From assembly GCA_017887095.1 (NCBI GenBank), contig JAGHIT010000048.1, positions 73,253-135,720 on the forward strand: 62,468 nt of DNA, written 5' to 3'. The notes under the pieces are model-generated. The model ran no database searches. It was not told where the DNA came from and worked only from the letters and a program-made list of their open reading frames with translations. Made by a program: the position numbers and the translations under genes. This DNA comes from Clostridia bacterium (lineage in GTDB: Bacteria > Bacillota > Clostridia > Christensenellales > Borkfalkiaceae). Positions 25,490 to 34,579 of this stretch are shown in pieces; position 1 is the first letter of the stretch, and every line of letters begins with the position of its first letter.

Positions 25490-27831
25490 TTCTTATCCTC
25501 CGCGGTAGCTGCCTCGGCAAATGCTTCATTCACCTGTTCGGCGACGTCCTCCTGCTTGACGGGGTGCTTCTTATTCCAGATGACGATCCCGACGACCGCC
25601 GCAGCGATGAGCGCCGCAAAGATGAAGCAGGTCCACCACCACGAGCCGATGAGATAGATCATCGTGGAGACGATATATGACGTAGAAAGCCAGAACAGAA
25701 GCGTCCATTTAAACTTGCCCTTGGGAAGTTCCGCCTTCGCCGTCGCGCATGCCGCAAAACAGGGGATCGTGAGCATGTTAAAGGCAATGAAGGAAATCAT
25801 CGCGGGAACGGTAATGCCCGTCGCGTTTGCCATGGCGATCGCTTCGGGAACGCCCTCCGCAAACTCACCCGTGGGCAACGTGAGCGCAAGACAGGTCGCG
25901 ATCGTGCCGAACGTCGAAATGACATTCTCCTTTGCGATCAAACCGTTGATCGCGGCGACCGCGAAGATCCAGCCGTACGTCTGCAGCTGTGACCCAAAAC
26001 CGAGCGGCGTAAAGATGGGCTGAATGAGCATGCCGAGGCTTGCGAGGATGCTCAGATTCATCTGTTCGTCCTCAAGGTACTGCCACGACCAGCTGAAGTG
26101 AGACAGGAACCAGACAAGAATGGTCGAAACCAGAATGATCGTGAACGCCTTCTTGACATAATGCTTGAGTTTATCCCACAAATGCACCATCAGGCTCTGG
26201 AAGCGGGGCGCGTGATATGCGGGAAGTTCCATAATGAAGGGCGGGACTTCGCCGCGCATGGTCGTCGAACGCATGAGAATGACGGTACAGATCGCGACGA
26301 TGATGCCCAGAAGATACATGCCCAGCGTAATAAATTCGGCGTTGCTGATGCCGAGCTGATAGACGATCGCACCGGCGATCGCTGTCAGGATAGGCAGCTT
26401 TGCGCCGCAGGAGAAGAAGGGAATGACACGGATGGTCGAGGTGCGCTCCTTCTCATCGGCGAGTGTTCGCGTGTTGATCATAGCCGGAAGCGAGCAGCCA
26501 AAACCCATGATCATGGGCATGAACGCTCTGCCCGAAAGCCCGAACTTACGGAAGATCCTGTCCAGAATGAACGCAATTCGCGCCATGTATCCCGTATCTT
26601 CCAGAATGGAGAAAAACAGGAAAAGCGTCAGGATCTGCGGGATGAATCCAAGGACAGCGAACACACCGCCTAAGATACCGTCCACAACAAGTCCGGAAAG
26701 CCATGCGGGGGCATTTTCAAATGCCATGCCCGCAAGCACGTTGATCCATTCCAGACACCAGTTGAGCAGGTTGGTCAGGATCACGCCCGGGGAGAACACC
26801 GCGCCGTCATAGAAGCAGGCGAGCAGCGTCGTCGCGCCGTTCTCCTCCATGCCGAGGCCGCCCTCTCCGACGGGATCGAAGAGTGTAGGAAGATTTCCGC
26901 CCGAAATAGCGTTGATATAGAACAGATCCTCCGCAAAGGTCAAATGGAAGATTGCAAACAGAATGACAATAAAGATCGGGATACCCCAGATGCGGTGCGT
27001 GAGGACCTTATCCGCCTTGTCGCTTTTGGAGAGTTTCTCCCCTTTCTTGGCGTCCTTGTGATGATATGCAGGCGAGAAATTGGCGGAGATATACTTGTAT
27101 CGCGCATCCGCGACGACCGCCTCGAGGTCGGTCCCAAAGGTATCGTCCTTGAAGGTCGCCTTGAACTCCTCCACCATTTTGACGAGCTCGGGGTGCATTT
27201 TGGTCTCGATCTCGTCCATTTCGGAGAGCTTGACGGCGTGAAAGAGCGGCGCTTCGACGCCCTGTGCGCGCAGGGCAATATTGACGTCCTGCACAAGGTG
27301 CGCGATGGGCGAATTTTTGAGCACCGTTTCGCCCTGCCGCCCCTTCTTGGAGACGGAGATCGCCTTATCCATCAGTTCCTTAATACCCGTGCCCTTGAGC
27401 GCGGAAATGGCGACGACGGGCAGCCCGATCTTCTCCTCAAGAAGTTTTGCGTCGATGACGTCTCCCGACTTTTCCACCGCGTCCATCATGTTGAGCGCGA
27501 TAATGATGGGAACATCGATCTCCATAAGCTGCGTGGTCAGATAGAGGTTGCGCTCCAAATTGGTCGCATCGACGATGTTGATGACGCACGCAGGCTTTTC
27601 ATCGAGAATGAAGTTGCGCGAAACGACTTCCTCGGGCGTATAGGGCGAGAGCGAATAGATGCCGGGCAGGTCAACGATCTGCACAGGCTCTTCGCCGCGC
27701 TTGTATGTACCCACCTTTTTGTCCACCGTGACGCCGGGCCAGTTGCCGACGTACGCCGTGGAACCGGTGAGAAGGTTAAAGAGCGTGGTTTTGCCGCAGT
27801 TGGGATTTCCCGCCAAAGCAAACTGTTTCAC
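25486..27831 (-). CDS. feoB: Ferrous iron transporter FeoB
   Basis: 781 aa if started at the GTG at 27831, which has GGAGG seven bases upstream; the ATG at 27855 in the ORF track would lack a site and overlap feoA further. The N-terminal G domain shows ALAGNPNCGKTTLFN (G1), WPGVTVD (G2), DLPGIYSL (G3), NMMD (G4), and ISALKGTG (G5); a helical GDI region follows and then the membrane core with FMPMIMGFGCSLPAM and IPFFSCGAKLPI motifs. It imports Fe(II) across the membrane. The stop overlaps the Cys-rich partner gene. Confidence 0.96.
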   Translation of the reverse strand: MKQFALAGNPNCGKTTLFNLLTGSTAYVGNWPGVTVDKKVGTYKRGEEPVQIVDLPGIYSLSPYTPEEVVSRNFILDEKPACVINIVDATNLERNLYLTTQLMEIDVPIIIALNMMDAVEKSGDVIDAKLLEEKIGLPVVAISALKGTGIKELMDKAISVSKKGRQGETVLKNSPIAHLVQDVNIALRAQGVEAPLFHAVKLSEMDEIETKMHPELVKMVEEFKATFKDDTFGTDLEAVVADARYKYISANFSPAYHHKDAKKGEKLSKSDKADKVLTHRIWGIPIFIVILFAIFHLTFAEDLFYINAISGGNLPTLFDPVGEGGLGMEENGATTLLACFYDGAVFSPGVILTNLLNWCLEWINVLAGMAFENAPAWLSGLVVDGILGGVFAVLGFIPQILTLFLFFSILEDTGYMARIAFILDRIFRKFGLSGRAFMPMIMGFGCSLPAMINTRTLADEKERTSTIRVIPFFSCGAKLPILTAIAGAIVYQLGISNAEFITLGMYLLGIIVAICTVILMRSTTMRGEVPPFIMELPAYHAPRFQSLMVHLWDKLKHYVKKAFTIILVSTILVWFLSHFSWSWQYLEDEQMNLSILASLGMLIQPIFTPLGFGSQLQTYGWIFAVAAINGLIAKENVISTFGTIATCLALTLPTGEFAEGVPEAIAMANATGITVPAMISFIAFNMLTIPCFAACATAKAELPKGKFKWTLLFWLSTSYIVSTMIYLIGSWWWTCFIFAALIAAAVVGIVIWNKKHPVKQEDVAEQVNEAFAEAATAEDKK

Positions 27832-28061
27832 TTTCTCACCTCCAGCGTAACGCATGCCGCTTCCGACTTGCGGAGCGTAAGTTCATACCCGCGCAGGGTG
27901 ATCTCGATGGGATCACCAAGCGGCGCCTTTTTGCGCATGACGACTTCTGCCCCGGGCGTAACACCCATATCGAACAGCCGCCGCCGGATACGCCCTTCCC
28001 CGGCGACAGCAGTGATCACACCCTTTTCGCCCGGGACAAATTCCTCCAACGATTTTGTCAT
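27828..28061 (-). CDS. feoA: FeoA domain protein (second copy)
   Basis: A 77-aa SH3-like FeoA protein (GRIRRRLFDMGVTPGAEVVMRKKAPLGDPIEITLRGYELTLRKSEA), the classic FeoA signature. It regulates or supports FeoB. It overlaps the feoB GTG start by 4 bases. Confidence 0.92.
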   Translation of the reverse strand: MTKSLEEFVPGEKGVITAVAGEGRIRRRLFDMGVTPGAEVVMRKKAPLGDPIEITLRGYELTLRKSEAACVTLEVRK

Positions 28062-28092
28062 ATCTTACTCCTTACAGCAATGCTGTCAAAAA

Positions 28093-28305
28093 TTAAGCAA
28101 CATAGATGTGCGCCGCGACATTTCTGTCAAGCGCAAGCCGCCCCTCCTTGACGCGGCACACAGTGCTCCCGCCTGCCGAAGAGAGGACCGTCACCGTCGC
28201 GTCAACCAAAAGCCCGAGATTGGCAAGATGTTTCTTTGTCTTTTCGTCTGCGACGATCTTGACGATGCGGACTTCCTGCCCGATGGGCGCCAATACAAGT
28301 GGCAT
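28093..28305 (-). CDS. FeoA domain protein (first copy)
   Basis: A 70-aa FeoA-like SH3 protein (MPLVLAPIGQEVRIVKIV, then KKHLANLGLLVDATVTVLS). It is the first gene of the operon, with AAAGGAG before the ATG; the two FeoA copies differ clearly in sequence, a tandem feoA-feoA-feoB arrangement seen in Clostridia. Confidence 0.88.
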   Translation of the reverse strand: MPLVLAPIGQEVRIVKIVADEKTKKHLANLGLLVDATVTVLSSAGGSTVCRVKEGRLALDRNVAAHIYVA

Positions 28306-28341
28306 AGATACAATCTCCTTTTCGCTGCCTTCCGCAACGTT

Positions 28342-28390
28342 GTTCGCTTTTGCGAACTTATATCCTGAAAAATCGTTCGCATTTGCGAAC
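28342..28390 (-). promoter_or_regulatory. Two 16-bp palindromic operators downstream of the feo promoter
   Basis: GTTCGCTTTTGCGAAC (28342-28357) and GTTCGCATTTGCGAAC (28375-28390) are inverted repeats with identical 6-base arms; their centres are 33 bases apart, about three helical turns, so two repressor dimers would sit on one DNA face. The upper copy starts right at the expected transcription start. They match neither the Fur (GATAATGATAATCATTATC-like) nor the DtxR (TTAGGTTAGCC-like) consensus known to me. Confidence 0.75.
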
Positions 28391-28397
28391 TGGCTTT

Positions 28398-28426
28398 ATT
28401 ATATCACATCGCAGGAATACTGTCAA
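28398..28426 (-). promoter_or_regulatory. Promoter of the feo operon
   Basis: Minus strand TTGACA (28421-28426), 17-base spacer, TATAAT (28398-28403): full consensus, so regulation must be mostly by repression. Confidence 0.9.
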
Positions 28427-28568
28427 TGGTTTGAATGCACAATTTTCAAATTTTCCGCACAAAATTTTTCTTTCATGCGCAGAACAATACGGAGCGGCAG
28501 ATACCGCCCCGTATTGCAGGGTCAAAATAGCTTAGTTCGCTGCCATATATCGTGTACGGCGTCAGACG

Positions 28569-29744
28569 TTATTTGGCGAGATCGCGGAAATAGGCGTAGA
28601 CCTCTTCCTCGGTCATGAATTTTGCGATATAGCGGTAGTCGCCCATTGCAGGAGCAAGCGCCTTATCCACTTCGCCGTATTCCACGAGGTGCGCGCCATA
28701 CTTTTGCAGGATCTCTTCGTGCGAGAGCGCATAGGTCTTTTCCTTCCTGCGGCCGATGAATGCGCAAAAAGTATGCGGATTTGCGGGGATGTCCGGCGTA
28801 TTGCCCGCGATCATATCTGCCCAGATCTCATAGACATCCACGCCGTTGGCATAGTTCATCATGTCGGGCGAACAGCCGCCCGAGGGGCGCATGTTAACTT
28901 CCAGCGCAACAATGTCCCCTTTCTTTCCGAGGTGACAATCGGCATTCAGGCTGAAGAACTCGAAGTGGATGAAACGGCTTCTGACGCCGAAGCTCTTGAC
29001 CGCAGCCCTGCCCCGCTCGCGCACAGCGTCCGGGAGAGATTTGCGGATAAAAAAGCAGCTGTCCTCCCGCTCGTTGACGACGTCCATCAACGATCCGGGC
29101 GTAACATTGCCCGTTTCAAATACAGGTTCTCCCTTTGCGTCGATGATCGCGTCATACGAACAGACTGTACCGTCCACATACTCTTCCATAATATAGTCCG
29201 TATGTTCCGCATCAAAGAAAGCGCGTAAATCCGCCTCGTTCGCAATGCGATAGGTCGCGTTTGCCCCGACACCGTTATCGGGCTTGACGACGGCGCGCCC
29301 CACCTTCTTTAAAAAGGCGCGGCACTTCTCGAAATCATCCGCCATGCAGTAACGTGCAACGGGGATGCCCGCCCTTTCATAGCACGCCTTCATCTTGGAC
29401 TTATACTTGACGGGCGCCATGTCCGCCGAATGAAAGCCCGTGGAGATATTGAAGTCGTCCCTGAGATGCGCATCCCGCTCCAGCCAATACTCGTTGTTGC
29501 TCTCCAGCCAGTCGCACCTGCCGTACTTGTGTAAGAAGAAGGCGACTGCCCGATACACTTCATCGTAATTTTCCAGCGTCTCCACCTTATAGTATTCCGT
29601 CAGAGCAACCTTAAGCTCGGGCTTGAGTTCTGCGTACGGACAGTCGCCGATGCCGAGCACGCGGAAGCCGCGGCGCTGCAGTGCGGCACAGAACCGCCAG
29701 TAACTCTCGGGAAAGTTAGGTGAAATAAAGATAAAGTTTTTCAT
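28569..29744 (-). CDS. ATP-grasp domain protein, carboxylate-amine ligase type
   Basis: 391 aa from the ATG at 29744 (MKNFIFISPNFPESYWRFCAAL); upstream ORF-track sequence belongs to another frame of the esterase gene. The ATP-grasp core is visible: GRAVVKPDNGVGANATYRI (P-loop-like lysine), DYIMEEYVDGTVCSYDAI and the metal-binding VALEVNMRPSGGCSPDMMNYANG. Such proteins ligate a carboxylate to an amine; the substrate is unknown. It lies 10 bases after the esterase gene and forms an operon with it. Confidence 0.8.
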   Translation of the reverse strand: MKNFIFISPNFPESYWRFCAALQRRGFRVLGIGDCPYAELKPELKVALTEYYKVETLENYDEVYRAVAFFLHKYGRCDWLESNNEYWLERDAHLRDDFNISTGFHSADMAPVKYKSKMKACYERAGIPVARYCMADDFEKCRAFLKKVGRAVVKPDNGVGANATYRIANEADLRAFFDAEHTDYIMEEYVDGTVCSYDAIIDAKGEPVFETGNVTPGSLMDVVNEREDSCFFIRKSLPDAVRERGRAAVKSFGVRSRFIHFEFFSLNADCHLGKKGDIVALEVNMRPSGGCSPDMMNYANGVDVYEIWADMIAGNTPDIPANPHTFCAFIGRRKEKTYALSHEEILQKYGAHLVEYGEVDKALAPAMGDYRYIAKFMTEEEVYAYFRDLAK

Positions 29745-29754
29745 TTGATTCTCC

Positions 29755-30495
29755 CTACGGCTCGTTTGCCGTAATCTCCAAAAAAGCAAGAACCTGCGGT
29801 AGCCTCGCACGCCAGGACGCCTCGTCGTGTCGTCCGCCCCCGATGATATGAAATTCACACCCCGCGCGGCGTGCAAGCTTTTCCTCTGCCATACGAAGGG
29901 CGCGCGCCTGATTTTTGCCGTGCTGTCTGAGCTCCACTTCGCCGTAGTCCAGCCAAAGACGGGCATCCGCGGGAAGCGCGTCAAGAAGTTCCTCACAACC
30001 GACGGGGTCCGTCCAGAGACTGGGCGAGAGCGCCGCCGCCCGCGAAAAGATCTGCGGATAGCGCGCAAGCCCGTAGAGCGACATGAGCCCACCCATCGAG
30101 CTGCCCATAAGATAGGTATGTGCACGGTCAGAAAGCGTCGGATATTCACCGTCGATCTGCTGTTTGAACGTACCAGTCATCCAGTCCATGAACTGTTTGC
30201 CCCGTCCCGCCGATCTTCCGAAGCGTGAGGTAAACGCAAAAGGCGAATACTCGCTCAGCCGATCGTGCTTATCGCACTCCACCGTCGCGACGATGAGCGG
30301 TGCGCGCATCGCATCCAGAAGTTCCCCAAGACGCAGACTTGCCCCATATGGCGCACGCTCGTCCCAAAACGCAGTCTGTCCGTCAAAGAGATAGAGTACG
30401 GGAAAGCGGCCGCCGAAATCCGGGCGGTAGACATAAGCGTTTCTTCCCTGCATACCTGAAGGTGCAGGCAATGTTACGGTTAATTCTTCAATCAT
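29755..30495 (-). CDS. Alpha/beta hydrolase, esterase-D / enterochelin-esterase-like
   Basis: A 246-aa hydrolase with the family start RNAYVYRPDFGGRFPVLYLFDGQ, the nucleophile elbow MGSSMGGLMSLYGLARYP (Ser) and a C-terminal HDEASW with the likely catalytic His. Related proteins cleave S-formylglutathione, siderophore or acyl esters; the substrate is not evident. The -10 box ends 8 bases before the ATG and there is no real ribosome binding site, so translation should be leaderless. Confidence 0.82.
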   Translation of the reverse strand: MIEELTVTLPAPSGMQGRNAYVYRPDFGGRFPVLYLFDGQTAFWDERAPYGASLRLGELLDAMRAPLIVATVECDKHDRLSEYSPFAFTSRFGRSAGRGKQFMDWMTGTFKQQIDGEYPTLSDRAHTYLMGSSMGGLMSLYGLARYPQIFSRAAALSPSLWTDPVGCEELLDALPADARLWLDYGEVELRQHGKNQARALRMAEEKLARRAGCEFHIIGGGRHDEASWRARLPQVLAFLEITANEP

Positions 30496-30503
30496 TCCCG
30501 TTC

Positions 30504-30532
30504 ATTATACCGCACAAATGTGTAATTGTCAA
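30504..30532 (-). promoter_or_regulatory. Promoter of leaderless esterase transcript
   Basis: Minus strand TTGACA (30527-30532), 17-base spacer, TATAAT (30504-30509), then 8 bases to the ATG. Confidence 0.85.
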
Positions 30533-30573
30533 TCAGTAAAATTAATTTGTCATACGACAATATGACTCCGCCC

Positions 30574-30602
30574 TTGACAAATTTCGCAAACCGTATTATA
30601 CT
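30574..30602 (+). promoter_or_regulatory. Promoter of GNAT-like gene
   Basis: TTGACA (30574-30579), 17-base spacer, TATACT (30597-30602), with a normal leader carrying CAGGAGAG before the ATG at 30654. Confidence 0.85.
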
Positions 30603-30653
30603 GTTAAACAGGTTGATTGTTTCAGATTGCAACACCGACCTCAGGAGAGAACT

Positions 30654-31766
30654 ATGATTGAAATAAAAGAAGTAAAAACTTTCTTTCAGCAAAGACAGTT
30701 CATTACATTTCCGCTCAAACTCTACAAGGGCAACGACTGTTTTGTCCCGCCTCTTTTCGGTGATGAAAAAAAATTATTTCGCAAAAACTATCACTATTAC
30801 GACGACGCCGAGGCAATCTACTATCTTGCCTACAGGAACGGCAAAGTTGTCGGACGTATTTCAGGCATTTTGCACCACAAGAGCAATAAAAAATGGAACC
30901 AGAAACGCGTTCGTTTTACGCGCTTTGACTGCATAGAGGATAAAGAGGTTGCTGCCGCCCTCTTTTCGGCGGTCGAGAACTGGGCAAAGTCCAAAGGCAT
31001 GGAGGAAATGGTCGGGCCGCTCGGGTTCTCCGACCTGGAACGCGAGGGACTGCTCATCGAAGGATTCGACGAGCTATCCACATTTGAAGAACAATACAAT
31101 TATCCGTATTATCAGACGCTCATCGAAGGACTGGGCTATCAGAAGGAAGTCGACTGGCTGGAACACAAGCTCTACCTGCCCGAGAAGTCCGATCCGCGCA
31201 TGCACGAAATGCATGAAAAGATCTTAAAGCGCTATGATCTGCATCTGAGCACAGCAAAGACTGCCGATGAATTCATTCGTTTATATAAAGACGATTTCTT
31301 CGAGTTGCTGGACACGACGTACGCGGAGATCTACGGAACCGTTCCCTTCACCGACAAGATGAAAAATGAGCTGGTAAAATCCTTTAAGCTCATCATTGAC
31401 GTCCGTTTCGTGACAATGATACTCGATAAAAACGAAAAACCGGTGTGTTTCGGACTGTGCTTCCCATCCATTGCGCGCGCCGTGCAAAAATCGGGAGGCA
31501 GACTGACCCTTCCCGCCATCCTGCGCATCCTCAAGGCGGTCAAGGATCCCGAGATCATCGACCTCGCACTCATCGGCGTTCTGCCATCCTACCGCGGCGT
31601 GAGCATCGTCCTCATCGACGAACTTCAGCGCATGCTGCGCGAAGGGAATATCAAGTTTTGCGAAACAAACCTCAATCTTGAGGAGAATCATGACATCCTC
31701 AATTTGTGGAAAAACTTCGGCAACGTTCTGCACAAACGCCGCCGCTGCTATGTAAAAAAAATCTGA
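30654..31766 (+). CDS. Large GNAT-like N-acetyltransferase fold protein
   Basis: 370 aa from the ATG at 30654. The sequence (FVPPLFGDEKKLF, IYYLAYRNGKVVGRISGILHHKSN, then MVGPLGFSDLEREGLLIEGF and a C-terminal ALIGVLPSYRGVSIVLIDELQRML) matches the two-domain GNAT-like family common in Clostridia and Bacteroidetes and usually labelled hypothetical. The second half carries an acetyl-CoA-binding-like PSYRGVS segment. Substrate unknown. It stands alone between its own promoter and a strong terminator shared with the convergent glucosidase gene. Confidence 0.75.
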   Translation: MIEIKEVKTFFQQRQFITFPLKLYKGNDCFVPPLFGDEKKLFRKNYHYYDDAEAIYYLAYRNGKVVGRISGILHHKSNKKWNQKRVRFTRFDCIEDKEVAAALFSAVENWAKSKGMEEMVGPLGFSDLEREGLLIEGFDELSTFEEQYNYPYYQTLIEGLGYQKEVDWLEHKLYLPEKSDPRMHEMHEKILKRYDLHLSTAKTADEFIRLYKDDFFELLDTTYAEIYGTVPFTDKMKNELVKSFKLIIDVRFVTMILDKNEKPVCFGLCFPSIARAVQKSGGRLTLPAILRILKAVKDPEIIDLALIGVLPSYRGVSIVLIDELQRMLREGNIKFCETNLNLEENHDILNLWKNFGNVLHKRRRCYVKKI

Positions 31767-31769
31767 ATA

Positions 31770-31803
31770 CGGAAAGCGCCTTCCCACGGGAAGGCGCTTT
31801 CCG
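31770..31803. terminator. Bidirectional terminator between GNAT-like and GH13 genes
   Basis: Near-perfect hairpin GGAAAGCGCCTTCCC/GGGAAGGCGCTTTCC between the convergent genes. Confidence 0.85.
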
Positions 31804-31811
31804 TTCTACGC

Positions 31812-33125
31812 TCAGTTTTTCCTGTAAATACACGCCGTATGCGGCGGCAGATAGATATCGTTCAGATTGCGCACCTGCCCGTCCAAGAGGTTGACGCCCT
31901 CCGCCTCCTCGACGCGCACGGTGCAGTCGCCGTCGCCGATGTTGATCGCGACGATGATTCTCTCCCCCCGATACTCCCGTACAAAGGAGAAATTGGTGTT
32001 CATGCACGTCGCTTTGGTATACGTTCCGTACGCGAGGGCAGATGAACCGTTACGGATCGCGGCAAGCTTTTTAATATGCGCGACTAACTCCGGATGCGAC
32101 GTCTTATCAATATCGCCGATAAACGGACGGAGTTTGTAGTCGAGATCGGACTTATCCCCCTCCGCGCCGAACTCCGATCCGTAATAGACACAAGGGATAC
32201 CGGGCATCGTGAACAGCAGCGTATAGAGATTGCACAGATTCTCCTTATTCCTGAGCGCCGTACAGGCGCGCTCGACATCATGATTGTCCACAAAATTCAG
32301 GAGATTTTTTCCCGGGAAGAGCGCCCACGGCGTAGAGGCAAACAGGCGGGACATGTTGTGCTCGATCTCAAAAAGGTTCCCAGAATTGTACGCCGAGAGC
32401 ATGCTGCGGAACCCCTCATAATTGGTAATGGAGTTAAGGCGCTCGGAGCAGACGTTCTGCTGAAAATTGTTGGTGTGGATAACTTCGCCGACCAGGAAAA
32501 AATCTGGTTTCTTCTCATTGACCGTGCGACGCAGCAGCTCCATAAACCAAGGCGGAAGCAGGTAACTCACATCCAGCCTCAACCCGTCGATCCCGAATTC
32601 ATCGATCCAGAAACGCACAGCATCCATCAAATAGTTCTGCACATCCTGATTATCGAGACGCAGCTTGACCAACTCCGGATGCCCTTCCCAGTTTTCATAG
32701 TTCAACCCGTCGTTATAGGCGGAATTACCGCGGAAATCAATGTTGAACCAAAAACGGTAATCCGTCCCCTCACGCTTTTGCAGAACTTCCCGAAAGGGCG
32801 GGAACGCCCTTCCGACATGATTGAACACGCCGTCAAGCACGACACGAATGCCGACCGCATGAAACGCCGCAACGAGCGCTTTGAATTCTTCGTTGGTCCC
32901 GAGGCGTCTGTCGATCTTGTAAAAATCCACCGTGTCATAGCCGTGACGCTCACTCTCGAAAAGAGGATTGAACAGAACGGCACCGACCCCCAATTCCTTT
33001 AACCGTGGGATTTCCTCCGCGACGAGCGAAAGACGGTGGTGCACTTCGCCAAAATCATTCTGCCGCTCCGCGCCACAGAACCCGAGCGGATAAATCTGAT
33101 AAAATACACTTTCGTCAAACCACAT
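31812..33125 (-). CDS. Alpha-amylase family glycoside hydrolase (GH13), cyclomaltodextrinase-like
   Basis: A 437-aa cytoplasmic GH13 enzyme without signal peptide. The four conserved regions are present: DGVFNHVGRAF (I), GLRLDVSYLLP (II, nucleophile Asp), FLVGEVIH (III, acid Glu), and LNFVDNHDVERA (IV). It is shorter than usual neopullulanases because it lacks the N-terminal beta domain, and it starts directly in the barrel (FYQIYPLGFCGAERQ). It probably hydrolyses short maltodextrins. Minus-strand promoter TTGTCA-17-TACAAT lies upstream with GGAGATGA before the ATG. Confidence 0.88.
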   Translation of the reverse strand: MWFDESVFYQIYPLGFCGAERQNDFGEVHHRLSLVAEEIPRLKELGVGAVLFNPLFESERHGYDTVDFYKIDRRLGTNEEFKALVAAFHAVGIRVVLDGVFNHVGRAFPPFREVLQKREGTDYRFWFNIDFRGNSAYNDGLNYENWEGHPELVKLRLDNQDVQNYLMDAVRFWIDEFGIDGLRLDVSYLLPPWFMELLRRTVNEKKPDFFLVGEVIHTNNFQQNVCSERLNSITNYEGFRSMLSAYNSGNLFEIEHNMSRLFASTPWALFPGKNLLNFVDNHDVERACTALRNKENLCNLYTLLFTMPGIPCVYYGSEFGAEGDKSDLDYKLRPFIGDIDKTSHPELVAHIKKLAAIRNGSSALAYGTYTKATCMNTNFSFVREYRGERIIVAINIGDGDCTVRVEEAEGVNLLDGQVRNLNDIYLPPHTACIYRKN

Positions 33126-33216
33126 TTTGTGTCATCTCCTATAGGTCACTCCATAAATTGTACCACAATACATCGTATTTGACAATACCCTTTTTTCACT
33201 TTTCGCAACATTTATA

Positions 33217-33245
33217 TTGCATTTTGTGCAAAGACGCGCTATAAT
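33217..33245 (+). promoter_or_regulatory. Promoter of M18 aminopeptidase gene
   Basis: TTGCAT (33217-33222), 17-base spacer, TATAAT (33240-33245), 30 bases before the ATG. Confidence 0.75.
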
Positions 33246-33275
33246 ACCACAAAAGAAATTTCATCCGAGGCTTTC

Positions 33276-34520
33276 ATGAAAGATCTTCTGCAATTCCTTG
33301 AAACATCTTACACTGCCTATCAGGCAACGGAAAACGCGCGCGCCTTTTTGCTTCAAAACGGATTCACCGAGCTTTCCGAACAGGAGAAATGGTCGCTCTC
33401 AGACCACGGAAAGTATTTCGTCACGCGCGGCGGCAGCGCCCTGATCGCTTTTTGCGTCGGCGATGCCGTTCAGGGCTTTAAAGTCGCCGCAAGCCATACC
33501 GATGCCCCCGCCCTCAAGCTGAAAAGTTCTCCCGCGCTCTCCGATGCAAACTACACCCGTCTCAATACCGAAGCATACGGCGGTGGGCTGTATTACAGCT
33601 ATTTTGACCGTCCGCTGCGCCTTGCGGGACGCGTCATCCGCGAAAAAGGGAACACGCTTGTTTCCGAACCGTTTGTCAGCGACTTTCTCGTCACCCTTCC
33701 TTCCATCGCCATCCACCTCAACCGTGACGCAAACACAGGATTTGCGCCTGATAAACAGACCGATCTTCCCCTGCTCAGTCTCGGCGCAAAAAATTTTGCG
33801 GACATCGTCAGAGATGCGGTAGACTTTGATCTGTTTGCCGTGTGCGCAGAAAAACCTTATCTCTGGGGCGCGGAAAACGAATTGCTCAGCGCGCCGCGCA
33901 TCGACAACCTGGCAAGTGTCTACGCCTCTCTCGTCTCGATTGCCGAACAAGGCACGGGAATGCGTGTCATAGCATGTCTTGACAGCGAGGAAGTGGGCAG
34001 CCTCACCCGCCAGGGCGCAGACAGCGACTTTCTTTCCACGGTTCTGACACGTATCGCGTCAGCACAGGGGCTGGATGCGCAGGGATATTCTCTTGCGCTC
34101 TCACATTCCTTCTGTCTTTCGCTGGACGGCGCACATGGTTTCCACCCCAATCATCCCGAAAAGTACGACCCTCGGGAACGTGCATTTCTCGGCAAAGGTG
34201 CAGCGCTCAAGCGGCATGCAGGCGGAGCATACACGACGGATTCGCTCTCTGCTGCCGCTGTCCGAAAACTCTTCGCGCTGGCAGATGCGCCTTTGCAGAG
34301 TTTTTACAATCGCTCTGACATGCGCAGCGGAGGCACGCTCGGCGCGATCAGCCTGTCACACGCAAGCATGCTCTGCGCCGACCTCGGCATTCCGCAGCTT
34401 GCAATGCACTCCGCTGTAGAAACGATGGCATACTGCGACTACACTGCGCTTGTAGCGGGCGTAAGGAGTTTCTTCTCGCACGAAATTATCGTGATGCATG
34501 ATCAGATCGAGATCAAATAA
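33276..34520 (+). CDS. M18 family aminopeptidase
   Basis: A 414-aa aspartyl-aminopeptidase-type metallopeptidase. Metal ligands and motifs: AASHTDAPALKLK (His/Asp), CLDSEEVGSLTRQGADSDFL (catalytic Glu pair), HGFHPNHPEKY, RSDMRSGGTLGAIS, and a C-terminal HSAVETM. It removes N-terminal, often acidic, residues from peptides in the cytoplasm. It is single-gene with its own promoter and terminator. Confidence 0.92.
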   Translation: MKDLLQFLETSYTAYQATENARAFLLQNGFTELSEQEKWSLSDHGKYFVTRGGSALIAFCVGDAVQGFKVAASHTDAPALKLKSSPALSDANYTRLNTEAYGGGLYYSYFDRPLRLAGRVIREKGNTLVSEPFVSDFLVTLPSIAIHLNRDANTGFAPDKQTDLPLLSLGAKNFADIVRDAVDFDLFAVCAEKPYLWGAENELLSAPRIDNLASVYASLVSIAEQGTGMRVIACLDSEEVGSLTRQGADSDFLSTVLTRIASAQGLDAQGYSLALSHSFCLSLDGAHGFHPNHPEKYDPRERAFLGKGAALKRHAGGAYTTDSLSAAAVRKLFALADAPLQSFYNRSDMRSGGTLGAISLSHASMLCADLGIPQLAMHSAVETMAYCDYTALVAGVRSFFSHEIIVMHDQIEIK

Positions 34521-34530
34521 TCAAGTTGCA

Positions 34531-34575
34531 AAAAAGCGGCGCGCACTCCTGCAAAAGTGCGCGCCGCTTTTTCCC
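34531..34575. terminator. Bidirectional terminator between M18 peptidase and HEAT-repeat genes
   Basis: AAAAAAGCGGCGCGCACT hairpin with AGTGCGCGCCGCTTTTT; A and T runs on both sides serve the convergent genes. Confidence 0.88.
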
Positions 34576-34579
34576 CGAT

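Noticed and set aside
27829-27855. ATG start of feoB at 27855 as in the ORF track
   Set aside because: No ribosome binding site precedes it and it overlaps feoA more; the GTG at 27831 has GGAGG at ideal distance and gives the usual FeoB N-terminus.
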